A stretch of 64,000 bases of DNA from Podospora pseudocomata (lineage: Eukaryota > Ascomycota > Sordariomycetes > Sordariales > Podosporaceae): NCBI RefSeq assembly GCF_035222375.1, contig NW_026946363.1, forward strand, positions 6,820,001-6,884,000. The letters are read 5' to 3'. The translations under genes were made by a program, and so were the position numbers. A model generated the notes under the pieces. It saw only the letters and a program-made list of their open reading frames with translations, was not told the DNA's origin and searched no databases. Below, piece by piece: positions 51,537 through 63,309 of the stretch. Positions within the stretch are counted from its first letter, which is position 1; every line of letters begins with the position of its first letter.

Positions 51537-54284
51537 GTTGGACGATGCTGACGGGAGCAGGTAAGAGGGAGAATGATGAAAAGAGTGAAGCAACGCTTGA
51601 AAGTTGCAATGCGAGCAATGCAATGCGAAGGCTTTCAAGGTCGACTTCTGGGCTACCGGGCTGACTGGACTGGATGCTGCTGGGGAAAAGATGTGGGAGT
51701 AAGGGGAGCACAACCAGCGATATTTAAGATCATGGCGACCTGATCGTTCTTCGCAGGCCCACTCCGTATTCTGCTTCGGTGGTGTTGTCGGAATGGGGAT
51801 CTGGAAGCCTGTTGGCGTGAGGAGAGCCGGGAGAGGCTTGCATCCTAAGCCACGCCCACGCAGGTAGAGGCATGGCTTTGATGGCGATACGAAGTGACTA
51901 TCCACTCACTCCACCCCTACATCATTTGTGTACGATCTAAAACTTCTCAACGGTAGTTCTGCCCCCTTCATCTAAGCAATCTTGGATTCGCAGAGAGCGA
52001 ATGAGGTGAACAGCTCGGAACTAATCTCTACTGTGTATCATGTCATCTGCTCTCGAGATCGTTGTCTTCAAATTGCCCATCAACGTAGTCTCTTCTCCAA
52101 AGCAGCATTCCGTGATTGATCTTTGAAGTGTCCGTATGGGCCAAGAAGGATACCGGCCAGTCACACAACAAACTTAACAATGGATACAAAAAGGAGCACC
52201 GTCCGTCCCATCGTTGCCCCGTGTTTCTTACGTCAGGGTCCAGCCATGGATGATGAAGGAGAATCAACGTGCGAAAAGGATTCTGCATGCGAAGAGCCAG
52301 GAGCTTCGTAACTTCAATCCCCCCCACCCCCCAAAGCTCAGATAAGCTTTCTTCAACAGCGGTTCGGTTCGGTCCGGCCCCCTGCCAGTCCCGCTGTCAG
52401 TCCACTCCCTTGGCCATGGAAACCGCAGCAATCATCATCACTTCATCCCAACCTCGACTGTAGACTCAAACCAAAATTACGAGCAGCCCCCCGCTTGCTA
52501 TCCTTGCCCCCTTCTCCCACACCCACCGGACTCCGTGAATACTTGACCAGAGTGGACCCAATACGCAGCGTAGGCAACTCCGGTCCACACTCCCGGTGAT
52601 GGAAAGGTGATCTCACCTTGGACCAACGGGGTACCTAGGTGAGTGAGCACGCGATCGACCGGATTCTCCCCGGTGTATCCAGTTACATGAAACTAGAACA
52701 CCGCACCCCAAAACGCATCGTGGGTCTCCAGCTTCTCGTGAACATCGATGTAATGTGCCATAATTCTCTTGTTGAAGCCCATTATCATACTCGAAGTTTA
52801 CCATCACTCATGACAAAATCAGGCCGGAACCATGAAAAGCGTGGAATCTACTCGGGGATCACCAAACGCAACATCCAGACCCAAATCCTAACCACCTGTC
52901 CATCCCAACAAACCAGGGCAGTCTCTGGTCAAATCCCAATTGGCAATCCCAACCTGTCTTATTATATACATGTTTCTCTCAGCGTTGTTCTTTTCGATCT
53001 GGTTGGCTCTATCTCAACTGAATCCCCATCTATCTTCGAGACCCGACTACCGCCTTCAGAATCCCACACTTACCCCCTCTGCAAATCCAAAGAAAACACC
53101 GCCGGGCTCGAGACACAAGTTTTTGTTTGGCACCATTGAGATAAGACAGCAGGTATCTCCCATGATAAGCATCACCCAAGTACCAAATAACCGTCCACCT
53201 GATCTGAGCACATCAACTTACCCCAGCTCAGGCGCGTTGCGGGCCGTCACCTTGTCCAGCTCCCACTTTCGCTAGAAGTACCTTACCCAATCAAGACTCC
53301 CTCTTCCACACCATACCGTATCTGTCCCCGACCATGGTCGCCCTTTATTGTCATCCCTAATCTCTCGGTGGAGATCCAGAGTGGTACACCCGGCCATCAA
53401 AGCGTATAGATCTTTGCTCAAGGATACAACGAAAACGGGAGTCGGAACGGGTGGGCGATGCCAAGTTGCCCGGGTTGAGACGTCAGGACGCGAAGGGAAA
53501 TATTGGGTATGTGTTGATATTAAAACTATTAATGTGCTGCTCGCCGCGTCTCTCTGTCTTGTGACAAACCAAAGGATGTTTGTGGACTAAAGATGAAACA
53601 CAGCCATCTTTCCCCAACCTGGACAGACCGTCAGGAGGCAGACATAACAAATTCTTTGTTAAGCCGTACACCAACAGCTCTCTCTCTATTCAATATTAGT
53701 CGACGCATGAAAACAAAACTGGTATAATAGGGTATTCTTTTTTCCCCGCCTCGGGTTCGTTTCGTTCGTTTGTTTGTGTATGTTCCAATTCCCCTCCCCA
53801 CCTATCCGTTCCATCCCAATGCCTGCCCCTCCACCATTTTTTGAGCAACCAGAGCAGCAGCTGGCGAAACCATGCAACAGTAGACTCCCAACACCACCCC
53901 ACAACTTTCCACTTTCTCACAACTCAGCCCCTCGCAAGTAAATGGGCAACCAAATAAGAAAAAAGAAGCGGGGGCTGGTTGCGAGGCGGTGACAGTAAAA
54001 AAAGAAAGGCACCGATGTATACGCAACGGAGAAAGACATTTCGGAAAACCCGTCAATTCGAAAAACAAAAAAATGATCTCCCCAACGCCCACAATTAGTG
54101 TACCCTCCTAGTTTGCATTTCGCCCTCAAGCCAAAGTGGTAGTGTTGGTGATTGTGGGCCGGCCCTCGTCTATACCACTGTGCATTCTTCGCTCTGGCAA
54201 CCATTGCCTTCCTGCCCAGGTCTTGTCGCTATAAAAGGAAAAAGGTATTTTTTGGCAAATATAACCAACACAATCATCGTCACC
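51537..54284. other. Intergenic, no recognised gene
   Basis: 2.7 kb holding the promoter of the secreted repeat protein and the 3' flank of the ceramide synthase gene. Short open frames only. A CT-rich leader lies near 51540-51720. Confidence 0.4.
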
Positions 54285-55909
54285 TTAGTCAACCTGCTTC
54301 TCGCAACCGATTCGTCCGAGGAGTTCCTTACGGTCGCTGTGACCAGGCAAGCTGACTCCTGTTGCCGTTGTTGACCTTTTGCCGCGGGCCACCCTCCTCT
54401 CCCAGCTCTTCAGGTCGATTTCGTCTGCGCCAACTTCCTCCTCAAGCGGCTGCGCCTCCTCGTAAACATACTCATCCGGATCCTCGATATCATCTGCTTC
54501 GTCATCACTTCGCGTGTCCTCGGCGCTGCCTCCCTTGATCACTTTGATGGCAACTCGTATGATTAGATAAAACCACATCACGGTCAGAATCTGGAGGAAA
54601 AACAGCATGCCGAAGAATCCGTTCCGGAAGTTGTGGTTGAAGCAAACTGGTGCATCGGTATCCCAGAGCGGCCTCGCAATATAAAGCCAGGTGTCGTTGG
54701 CGGGTGGCGGGTGCGGTCCGTCAAGTTCGCGCCCATAGAAGCAGCCGTTCATGTAGATCAGGGTATGAGCCCAGACGGAGTAGATGGCCATCGGAAAGAA
54801 TATGTGTCGCGCGATGAACCATGTGACCATGAAGACAGCAAACATGACATCGCAAATCGTCTTGTAACCCAGGTATTTCAGACACTTGGCGAACTAAGGG
54901 GGTTTGGTTAGCAGACTAGAACATAATCAGGGGGTGCCGAGGCGTCACGACAACACATACGGGAAGGAAAATGTCCACCACATCCATCAGAACCAGAATG
55001 AGATTGCCCACGCGCGTGTGTCCCTCTCTGTAAGCAGCATAAATCAAGGTGCTTGTAACGATGTGGTGGGAAAACATTTGCCAGTGGTCCTTGCGGCGCT
55101 CCTCGATGTTGATAACAATGAGTAGCTGCAGGTAGAAAGACAGCTGTGCCAGGGTGTAGGCCTTCATGAGCCCATCCATTTCACGATTCGGCCATTCTTT
55201 CCAAAGATCGTGGAGGCTCAGATAGTAGGTAGATGTCCGGTAGATGTACTGTGCCATCGTGTCAGCACGCCTCACTTCAACGACAGAAACGAAAAGTAAA
55301 TTTGACACATACCACTCCCAGGGGCCAGAAGAAAGAATAGTAGACCAACAACCAGCCTTGTTCGCTGAATCTTACAATGTCTTTCTTCTTATGAACTCCC
55401 TTAGCCCTGGCAAACGGAGCCAGCACGTATTCCATTATCCCAGCCCTCAAGCCCGTCAACACCACGATGAAGAAAGCGATGAGGTACCAATCGTCGCCAC
55501 CGAGGAAGTATTTCCCTGTATTCTGGTTGTAATACGAGAGCGTAAAGAACTTGGATGTGTACTCGCGCGCGCGGGGCATGCTGTGGGCCAGGAAGAGGAG
55601 GGCGACGAGATTGCAGGAGAGTCCTGTGGAAATCAGCTTGAGATCTAAAGACCTAGATACGAAGTATGGGGACTGACCAATCTGATTGGCAACAAACCAC
55701 CGGGCAAGACCTTTCAGAGCCCCATCATCCTTTCGCTTGGGTCGACGAACAAGCACCTTGTTGCCGTTTCTTTGCATATATAGGGGCACGTTCAAACTGT
55801 TGGGCTTGCCGTTACTCCGTGGTGCTGTCTGCGGCAGGCCAACAGAGGCGACTTGGGTATCGTGCTGGTCGGGGCCATCTTGGGAAATAGGGGCCGGGAG
55901 GTTGCTCAT
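54285..55909 (-). CDS. lag1: Ceramide synthase, Lag1/TLC domain
   Basis: An ER-membrane acyl-CoA-dependent sphingoid base N-acyltransferase. Exons 55909-55678, 55623-55313, 55248-54961 and 54893-54285 give 479 aa. The N-terminus is cytosolic with a basic patch (VLVRRPKRKDDGALKGLARW). The TLC domain follows: LSCNLVALLFLAHSMP, WYLIAFFIVVLTGLRAGIME, FSEQGWLLVYYSFFWPLGVY, then the Lag motif. The active-site histidines are His242 and His243 in MFSHHIVTSTLIYAAY. The aspartates are in GNLILVLMDVVDIFLP (Asp270, Asp273). The C-terminal tail is acidic (SAEDTRSDDEADDIEDPDEY), as in yeast Lag1/Lac1 where CK2 acts. Start ATG 55909 (MSNLPAPISQDGPDQ) is the first in frame; open frame continues upstream without ATG. 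Filamentous fungi usually have more than one paralogue with different chain preference; which one this is cannot be decided here. Confidence 0.93.
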
Positions 55910-57443
55910 GGTGTACTGAGCGACGGCCGGACCGCCAATTGACCGTCTGGGAGACGAGCTGATGGAGTAGCACGATGTTGTTGAAGATTCGTCGCGATCG
56001 AGGCCACCGACTTTTACTTGAGCCGTGCCGGCTGGATACAAGCCGTCCGTCGGGCGTGTTGGGCACGGTGAAGCCGGTCGAACAAGAGGCGCGAGAGTGT
56101 CGTCGGTCCAGCTGTCACCACGCGGTGCTCAGAGCAGGTGCGGGACGGGGTTGAATGTTGAGAGGCAGGAAGGGACACCACCAGATTGGAAAATAAAAGA
56201 AAACGAGGACGCCGTCAATCATCAACAGCAAGACGATAGAGACGACAGCAAAAACGAACGACGAGCTGCCTCTTGAAACCAATCCAGTCCAATCCAATGG
56301 GACAATTGGCAAAGGACAACGGCAGCGGTAGCGAACGACGGGCAGGGAACAGTTCCACACTCCACCCCGTTTGGCGGTTTGACCAAAATGTTGAATTTGG
56401 GCTGGACTGAGCCCAGCCAGCCCCAAAGGCGGTGGACATGCACTGTGCGCGCTCACGGCAAGCTTTCTGCTGTGAGCTTTCTTCCAGGGGTAGGGGCCCC
56501 GGCACAAAAAACTCCAAGCACACCTTGCTGGATTGGGAAAGGCGGGGATGGCGGAAGCAGGGTGAGCACTGACCGTAGATCAGCTCTGTTCTCCTTTTTC
56601 TTGCTTTCTTCAAACATGTTTTTTTTTTTTGGCTGGTGACAGATGCAGCACGAAAACTCCTATTCAACTGAATGTCTAGCTCAAGACAATGCTCGAGCTT
56701 TTCTATTTGAAAGATCTGTGACACCGTCTGTACACCCAAGATCGGGTCAGGGGAACAGCTGTTGCACGACAACTGATCAGAGGGGGTCCGTAGAGGGTTA
56801 CACAGTTCAGGGACCTCAACCCCACCATCTTTCGAGCGCGGGGTGGTCTGCTGCATCTCATCGTCCAATTGTTGCATGTGTCCCCTTTCCGCACTGTGGT
56901 TGGATCTTTTTGTTTATTGCTCGCCGGCCAGTGTTGGGCGCACATTCGAAAGCTCCTGTCAGGGAACTGGAAAGCTTGTCAAGCTCACACCTAGGAATAG
57001 CCCACAGCTTCGAAAGTTGCCGAATACAGATCCTTGAAAGCAGCAAACAATGGCCTGTCCAATCACTGACTATATTTTCCCTAAGTCTTTGGCCGCGCTT
57101 CCTATCAAGCAACCAATCGGTTTGCCCACCATCCCCTGAAGGCAGGAATTTCAACATCAAAAAATAGGGGTTGATGAAACCCAAATGATCAGACAGCTCA
57201 AGCTTTCGCGTGACACCTGATTTGTGGGGATTCTCATTCGCTGGCGCCCGGTGCTTAAAGTTGGCGCCAAGCTCGGCTGGACCCTAACCCGGGCTTTCTG
57301 TTTTCTTTGGTGCTTGGCACGGGCCAGCAAGGTTGTTGCAGCCTCGCCTTGTTTCCAGCCAATGTTTTCCCAATCAAATGCTCAGCCTTCTCTTCCAGCA
57401 CGACCACTGCCCTCAAACCACATCCAACCACGCCTCCTAAAAA
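55910..57443. promoter_or_regulatory. Divergent intergenic region lag1 / ist3
   Basis: 1.5 kb between head-to-head starts. Near ist3 it holds a perfect palindrome TTGGCGCCAA (57261-57270), which resembles an E2F/MBF-like GGCGCC site. It also holds a telobox-like ACCCTAACCC (57281-57290). No gene was recognised. Confidence 0.4.
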
Positions 57444-58574
57444 ATGAACCAAATACGCGCCATTCAAGCGCTCAATAAAAAGGAGCTTGAAAACGGGATC
57501 CCCCCCTCTGCCTCCTGGCATACCGACTATCGCGACACAGCCTTCGTCTACTTTGGCGGCCTTCCCTACGAGCTCACCGAAGGCGACGTCATCACCATCT
57601 TCAGCCAGTACGGCGAGCCGACCTTTCTCAAGCTCGTCCGCGACAAGGAAACAGGTAAATCAAAGGGCTTTGGGTGGCTCAAGTACGAAGACCAGCGGAG
57701 CACCGACTTGGCGGTGGATAACCTGGGGGGCGCGGAGATTGCGGGGAGGCTGATCAGGGTTGATCATGCGCGGTACAAGGCGAGGGACGATGAGGACTTG
57801 GAGGAGTGCAAGGTTGGGTGGGAGGATGTCATGAGGCGGGAGAGGTTGGAGAAGGGCCTGCCGAGTGAGGATGAGGACGGTACGGATGAGGATGAGGACG
57901 ACAAGCCCAGGAGGGCGATGCTCAAGGAGGAGAGGGAATTGCAGCTGCTTATTCAGGATCACGACGATGACGACCCGATGAAGGATTTTTTGATTGAGGA
58001 GAAGAAAAAGGAGGTGGATGAGGCCCTAAGGAGGGAGAAGAAGAAGGAGGAGAAACATAACCGGAAACACAGGGAGCGTAGAGAGAAGGACAAGGATAGG
58101 GAGCATCGCCACCGCTCGCACAAATCCAAGCGTGATGAGGATGATCGGGAGGACAGACACCAGGACCGCAGGCAAGAACGCATCGAGGACGACCCAGACC
58201 GGAAGCGCCGAAGAGATATGTCACCCTCTGGTGGGAACGACAAAGAGAAGGACCGTGATAGTAGGAGGGATGGCCATCGGGACGAAGCACGTCGCATCAG
58301 TGACCGGCGTGATAGAGACGTCAGACGCGACAGAGATGTCAGGCGCGACAGAGATGACAGGCGGGATAGAGATGACAGGCGGGATAGAGACGACGGGCGT
58401 GATCGAGATGACCGGCCCGACCGAGGCCGAGACAGGGCCGATGAGCGCCGTCCCAGAGACGATCGAGGAGATGGTGATGATCGAAGAAAGGACCGTGACA
58501 GGCGTCATCGTGATGATGACGACCGCAGACGGCGCAGGAGTCGGAGCAGATCCCCACGCCCGGGTAGAGATTGA
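57444..58574 (+). CDS. ist3: Ist3/Snu17 (RBMX2), RES-complex splicing factor
   Basis: A nuclear U2 snRNP-associated protein. With Bud13 and Pml1 it forms the RES complex for pre-mRNA retention and splicing. A single exon encodes 376 aa. The N-terminal signature MNQIRAIQALNKKELENGIP, then SASWHTDYRDTAFVYFGGLP leads into the RRM at about 33-110. RNP2 is VYFGGL and RNP1 is KSKGFGWLKY, with the long C-terminal helix after RLIRVDHARYKARDDEDLEE that is typical of Snu17. The remaining 240 residues are charged. They include an acidic block SEDEDGTDEDEDD and an RD/RE-rich tail with near-perfect RRDRDD repeats coded at about 58310-58410, ending RSRSRSPRPGRD. The tail is longer than in yeast. The stop codon lies inside a 59-bp tandem duplication. 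Confidence 0.93.
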   Translation: MNQIRAIQALNKKELENGIPPSASWHTDYRDTAFVYFGGLPYELTEGDVITIFSQYGEPTFLKLVRDKETGKSKGFGWLKYEDQRSTDLAVDNLGGAEIAGRLIRVDHARYKARDDEDLEECKVGWEDVMRRERLEKGLPSEDEDGTDEDEDDKPRRAMLKEERELQLLIQDHDDDDPMKDFLIEEKKKEVDEALRREKKKEEKHNRKHRERREKDKDREHRHRSHKSKRDEDDREDRHQDRRQERIEDDPDRKRRRDMSPSGGNDKEKDRDSRRDGHRDEARRISDRRDRDVRRDRDVRRDRDDRRDRDDRRDRDDGRDRDDRPDRGRDRADERRPRDDRGDGDDRRKDRDRRHRDDDDRRRRRSRSRSPRPGRD

Positions 58575-58681
58575 ATGGAGCCCTGGATGCTGATAGAAAA
58601 CCCAAGTGTGGTGGTCATTGAAGTAGAGATTGAATGGAGCCCTGGATACTGAAAGGAGACCCAAGTGTGTTGGTCATTGAA
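58564..58681. repeat. 59-bp direct tandem duplication across the ist3 stop
   Basis: Copy 1 (58564-58622) and copy 2 (58623-58681) both start GTAGAGATTGAATGGAGCCC and end TGGTCATTGAA. They differ at about six sites. Copy 1 includes the last sense codon and stop of ist3; copy 2 lies in the 3' untranslated region. Confidence 0.9.
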
Positions 58682-58934
58682 GAAGTGCAACGAGTTGATG
58701 AAGATACCCAAGCCATGTTTAATACAAAACTACACATTGAACCAGCCGCTAATGTTTGCTGGAGAATGATGCCATCAAGTAAAATTCCAAATAAACGCCT
58801 GCTGTTGAGCCCGAATTCCTGCCGCTGATAGCCTGCCCCCTTCCCATAATTCCATGTAAACCATACCCCCTAAACAAGCAATGCCACCCACACTAACGCC
58901 GCGCCAAAAGGTCGATACATCGAGTAGTCCCCTC

Positions 58935-60356
58935 CTAGTCCGCGAGATATCTCTTCCAGCCCGCCTTTGCTAGAGAACGTTTGCCCCCTCCCTCATCCTT
59001 GATGATAAACTTTTCCCACCGAGCGTCAGTGCCAGCTCCAATTACCAGCAGCGAAGTGTCGTCAAGCCAACCAATAACCCCTTTTGGCAGCCTCATAGTC
59101 CCAAGTGTTGAGCTCTCTGTGAGAAGCTGGTTCGCACCAGAGGGTTCATCACCCGCCTCGAAGGGGTGTGTGGCAAAGGAATAAGCATCCTTGACGAATC
59201 GAGGCATTAAAGGGATCTTGGACAAAATCCCCCATTTCCCTTGTTCATTCGCTGTTTCCGGCGCCCCGTCCTCACCCTGGCCACCCAATCTCTTTCCTTT
59301 CGGCATGTCGAAGACATGTAGAGTGGACTTGTCCGATGTGCAAGCGAGCATAGTCCCAGATGGGTTGAACGCAAGAGAAAAGATAGCTGCTGGATCGATT
59401 CCTCTTCGAAGTTCAGCTATCTTGGCGCAGGTCCTTGTTGAGAATACTCGAATCAACGTTCCCTATGTTCCAAGTTAGCAAGCGAACACCGCAGCCAATG
59501 CCTTGAAAATTAAAAGCCACTTACGGTCTCGCTAGCAGTTGCTATAAGCTCGCCATCCAGACTCAGCTGAAGGGCTCGAATGGCCGCTGCGTGGGCCGGG
59601 ATGATGCTCACGTTTGACGTAGCAATCTCAACCACTTGCACCTGCCCGGCACTTCGGCCTGGGAATGCGATGATTCTGGATGACATGCGGCAAAGCCCCA
59701 GTGGGTTGTTGGCCGTCTCGTAGGCTGTGATGAACGAAGGCGGTTTGGCAAACTTGTATAGCCGGACACTGTTCTGTAGCACCACGACTATCCGTTCCTT
59801 AGACAACTGAGTGCCCCTCACAGGTGTCAACGCGCTGATATCGAGAGCGGACTTGCTCCTACCCTCGTCCCAGAGGATCAGCTTGTTGGCAGCAAACTTT
59901 GGCTTCCTACCCCCACCGACGATGCCCAGATAGTTAGCCTTGCCCATCATCTGAACCAGCCCAACACCCGCGTTGAATTCTGCTCAGGCTCGTAGTCAGT
60001 CTTCAAAAGGTCAAGAAACGCACACGCAAGACTGATAAGGAAAGACATACCGCGTGCTGTGGTCTGCGTGCATGTTTCCGAGCTAAATACTTGTCATTGT
60101 TAGCGCTGTTGCACAAAGTAGCCAAGTCCAATGGTCGAGTTCAGAGGGAGTGCCATCATCTTCTTGTGTCACAGGAGAGTCGAGAATTGGGTGGAGCACA
60201 GTTGATGGGTAGTTCAACGACTCTCAAGACACAGGTAAAGCACTTACTCCGAAACCCTGTATTCAGCCCGACAGCAAAACAGCTGCAATCGTCATTAAAT
60301 GTTATCGAGAGAACCAGTGGAAGGCTGGTTGTCTCGAGAGGCGGTCGAGTATTCAT
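58935..60356 (-). CDS. hsv2: PROPPIN, Hsv2/SVP1-like protein 2 (Atg18 family)
   Basis: A seven-bladed beta-propeller that binds PtdIns3P or PtdIns(3,5)P2, with roles in autophagy and vacuole or endosome membranes. Exons 60356-60248, 60089-60051 (39 nt), 59979-59525 and 59462-58935 give 376 aa. The start MNTRPPLETTSLPLVLSITF leads into NDDCSCFAVGLNTGFRIFSS. Signature blocks are GVGLVQMMGKANYLGIVGGG with KFAANKLILWDE, HAAAIRALQLSLDGELIATA, then SETGTLIRVFSTRT. The lipid-binding loop is LRRG at 219-222; Atg18 and Atg21 usually have FRRG, while LRRG is common in the Hsv2 branch. FNPSGTMLACTSDKSTLHVF follows. The first intron ends in an unusual AAG (TGACAAG) that was chosen to keep the conserved GFRIFSSETC. 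Confidence 0.9.
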
Positions 60357-61446
60357 GATAGTCCCGATTGCCCCGAACCGATGCCGGGGGGGTGGTTGCT
60401 GATGAAGGTCGGTGCCGAGCAGGATGAGACAAATATGAGCGGATGCAGTGCCGGTCAAAGCTTGATTACGAAAACGAGATAAGAAAAACAAACGGCAACT
60501 GACAAAGTCGAGTAGATGGATGACGAGGTGTTGTTGTTGCTATCCGTAAACAGGCTGGGCTTGGCGCTTTGAGTGTGTCAGCTGCACTCCGGCTGCTCCT
60601 GAGGTTGTTGGATGAAGTAGTTCCAGAGAGCCACGCCTGGCAGCGGCCACTTATACGATCTTTTAACAGGCGAGGTTGACCCAAGTCTGTACAAAAGCTT
60701 CCTGTTTCATGTCCTGTCCAAGATTCACAACTGGCGGAGAGCTGGAACGCAGAAGTGAGTTTTGCAGTCTCAAAGACAGTCACCAGCTTCAACTCCAACT
60801 GCGCCAACAACGCAATCGCTGATGCCGAGACCATTGAGACAACAGGACTGGGTGAAATCGAGACACGAGGCCTTGCCAGCCGTCCCCAGCTGTTGCCTGC
60901 CTATGAAATGTCCGGGTGGGGAATCTGGAGTCCCGAGGAAGGGGCACTTCCACCTGGGGATTTGGAGCGCGCCTTTCCCAGACAGGGCTAGCGCCATGTC
61001 ATGAACGGGCAACCCCTGAGATTTGCGGGCTGGGGCGGCTGGTCATTACTGCTCCTGTGCTGGGTTGACAGCTCTGGCTGTTAGTGGACGGTGGTTCTCA
61101 CTCACTGCCAGAGCCAGAAGTGCTCCGTGCTGAAACTCCTGGGCTCCTGCTGCGGTAGCACCCGCAACAATTTTGTGAAATTGGCATTTTCCGCCTCGAC
61201 GCCCATCCCGGCCCTTCTCCTTTTCCCAACCCGAACCGTGATCATCCTCGCCGTCGTCCCTTTCCTCGACTCCGACGACGCTTGTTGATTCTACACAAGC
61301 ATTCATTCGAGAGTCCGCCTTTTTGGTGCCTGGATACGCCCAATCGTCTATTAATTCTATTCTTGATTGCCTGTTGAACGCTCTGTCGAAGGTCGGCGCT
61401 AGTTTTACCCGTGTTTCCATACAAGTCGCGACTCCACACCAATATC
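60357..61446. promoter_or_regulatory. Divergent intergenic region hsv2 / septin
   Basis: About 1.1 kb between head-to-head genes. The septin 5' leader probably begins here, and a leader intron is likely between 61459 and 61614. No other feature was recognised. Confidence 0.4.
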
Positions 61447-61616
61447 ATGTCTTCTCCAGCCGTACGTCTGCCTTTCCCTGTCCATCCAGCTTCCTCAGTG
61501 AAGCCCATAACCCTTCGCATCCTTCGCCCGCAACACAGCTCTCCGCAACCCGCATTTCGCACGTGTGGCAGACCTCAAAACACCCGTCTACACCGAACCT
61601 GCATAACTTCACAGCT

Positions 61617-63131
61617 ATGGTTGGAGCTAACAACACGTTGTTTGGCATTGAGCAGAAGATGATCCGCCGAAAGAAGAACGTCAAGAAGGGTATCCAGTTC
61701 TGCCTGATGGTCTGCGGCGCCTCGGGAACTGGTAAGTAAACAAACATCAGCTACAAGGCCGTCATGTTTGGCCATGCTCTTGCGCGCACGTGTGGCTGAC
61801 TGCGCTGGTGATTCTTCTAGGCCGTACTACCTTTGTCAACACCCTCTGTGGCAAGCCCGTCCTTGGCCACAAGGAATCGGATGACCCGTCTACTGCGCAC
61901 GTCGAGGATGGCGTCAAGATCAAGCCCGTCACCGTCGGTATGCAAACCCCCCTTAGGACGAGAACCTGAGGCACGGATAAGCCAGCATCTAACAGTGGAT
62001 AGAGCTTGAGTTGGATGAGGAGGGAACGCGCATTTCTCTGACCATCGTCGACACACCGGGCTTTGGCGACCAGATTGACAATGAGGCCAGGTAGGTGCTC
62101 CAAAGCCCGTGGCAGACAAGACAAGACCACGTGCTAACTGGTTGGGTACAAACAGCTTTGCCGAGATCGTTGGGTACTTGGAGAGGCAATACGATGACAT
62201 TCTTGCGGAGGAGTCGCGTATCAAGCGTAATCCCCGTTTCAGAGACAACCGCATCCACGCCATGCTTTACTTCATCACCCCGACCGGCCATGGGTAATTT
62301 ATCCTCTGCTCCCAACTTGGGCCTGAATACCCTGCTAACATACGCGCTAGCCTCCGCGAGCTTGATATCGAGCTCATGAAGCGCCTTGCCCCCAGGGTCA
62401 ACGTCATCCCCGTTATTGGCCGGGCCGACTCGCTTACTCCCGCCGAACTCGCAGAGACGAAGAAGCTTGTGATGGAGGATATCGAACACTACCGCATTCC
62501 CGTTTACAACTTTCCTTACGATATTGAGGAGGACGATGAGGACACAGTGGAGGAGAACGCCGAGCTCAGAGGTCTTATGCCATTCGCTATTGTCGGATCG
62601 GAAGACATCATCGAGATCGGAGGTCGCCAGGTTCGCGCCCGCCAGTACCCTTGGGGTGTCGTCGAGGTTGACAACCCGCGTCACTCCGATTTCCTGGCTA
62701 TCCGGTCCGCGCTTCTCCACAGCCACCTTGCTGACTTGAAGGAAATCACCCACGATTTCCTCTACGAAAACTACCGTACCGAGAAGCTCAGCAAGAGCGT
62801 CGAGGGTGGTGCTGGGGTGTAAGTTAATGCGTATACTTTTATGGTGAGATACATACTAATCAGCTGCAGCGACTCTTCGATGAACCCTGAGGACCTTGCG
62901 TCACAGTCTGTTCGCCTCAAGGAGGAACAGCTGCGCCGTGAGGAGGAGAAGCTCCGCGAAATCGAGGTCAAGGTTCAACGCGAAATCAACGAGAAGCGCC
63001 AGGAGCTCCTGGCCCGCGAATCCCAGCTCCGCGAGATCGAGGCCCGGATGCAGCGCGAGGCTGCCGCTGCCGCTGCCGCCCAACAAGGGACTCCTTCCAA
63101 CCACTCGGAGCCCAATGGCAACCCAGAGTAA
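61617..63131 (+). CDS. cdc11: Septin, Cdc11/AspA type
   Basis: A GTP-binding cytoskeletal protein of septin filaments at septa and hyphal tips. Exons 61617-61731, 61821-61937, 62003-62090, 62156-62293, 62351-62818 and 62870-63131 give 395 aa. The polybasic region MIRRKKNVKKG precedes the P-loop GASGTGRT (34-41), with Arg in place of the usual Lys; Cdc11-group septins are known for atypical G1 motifs. G3 is DTPGFG (94-99) and G4 is GRADSLTPAE. The septin-unique element reads RQYPWGVVEVDNPRHSDF. A C-terminal coiled coil follows (EEQLRREEEKLREIEVKVQR), then a Gln/Ala tail. An alternative start at ATG 61447 (MSSPAV) would need a weak GTCTGC donor. The nearby strong GTACGT donor would instead leave ATG 61617 as the start. 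Confidence 0.93.
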
Positions 63132-63309
63132 ACCCCATGATGGTATCAGGTTATCGAAGTTTCACGGCTGTCATACCGATATGGCGAAACTTCGAAACTT
63201 TCTAGGCGACCTGATCTTTCTGTGCAGGCGTTGGTTCTTCTGTTGTGTTTAGAGACAAAATATTCCCCCCCCGCTGCTTCTGCAATTTCTTTTTTTTACC
63301 AAGACGATA

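Noticed and set aside
52639-53139. Plus-strand frame of 166 codons upstream of the ceramide synthase 3' end
   Set aside because: No domain and no coding-like pattern; not reported as a gene.
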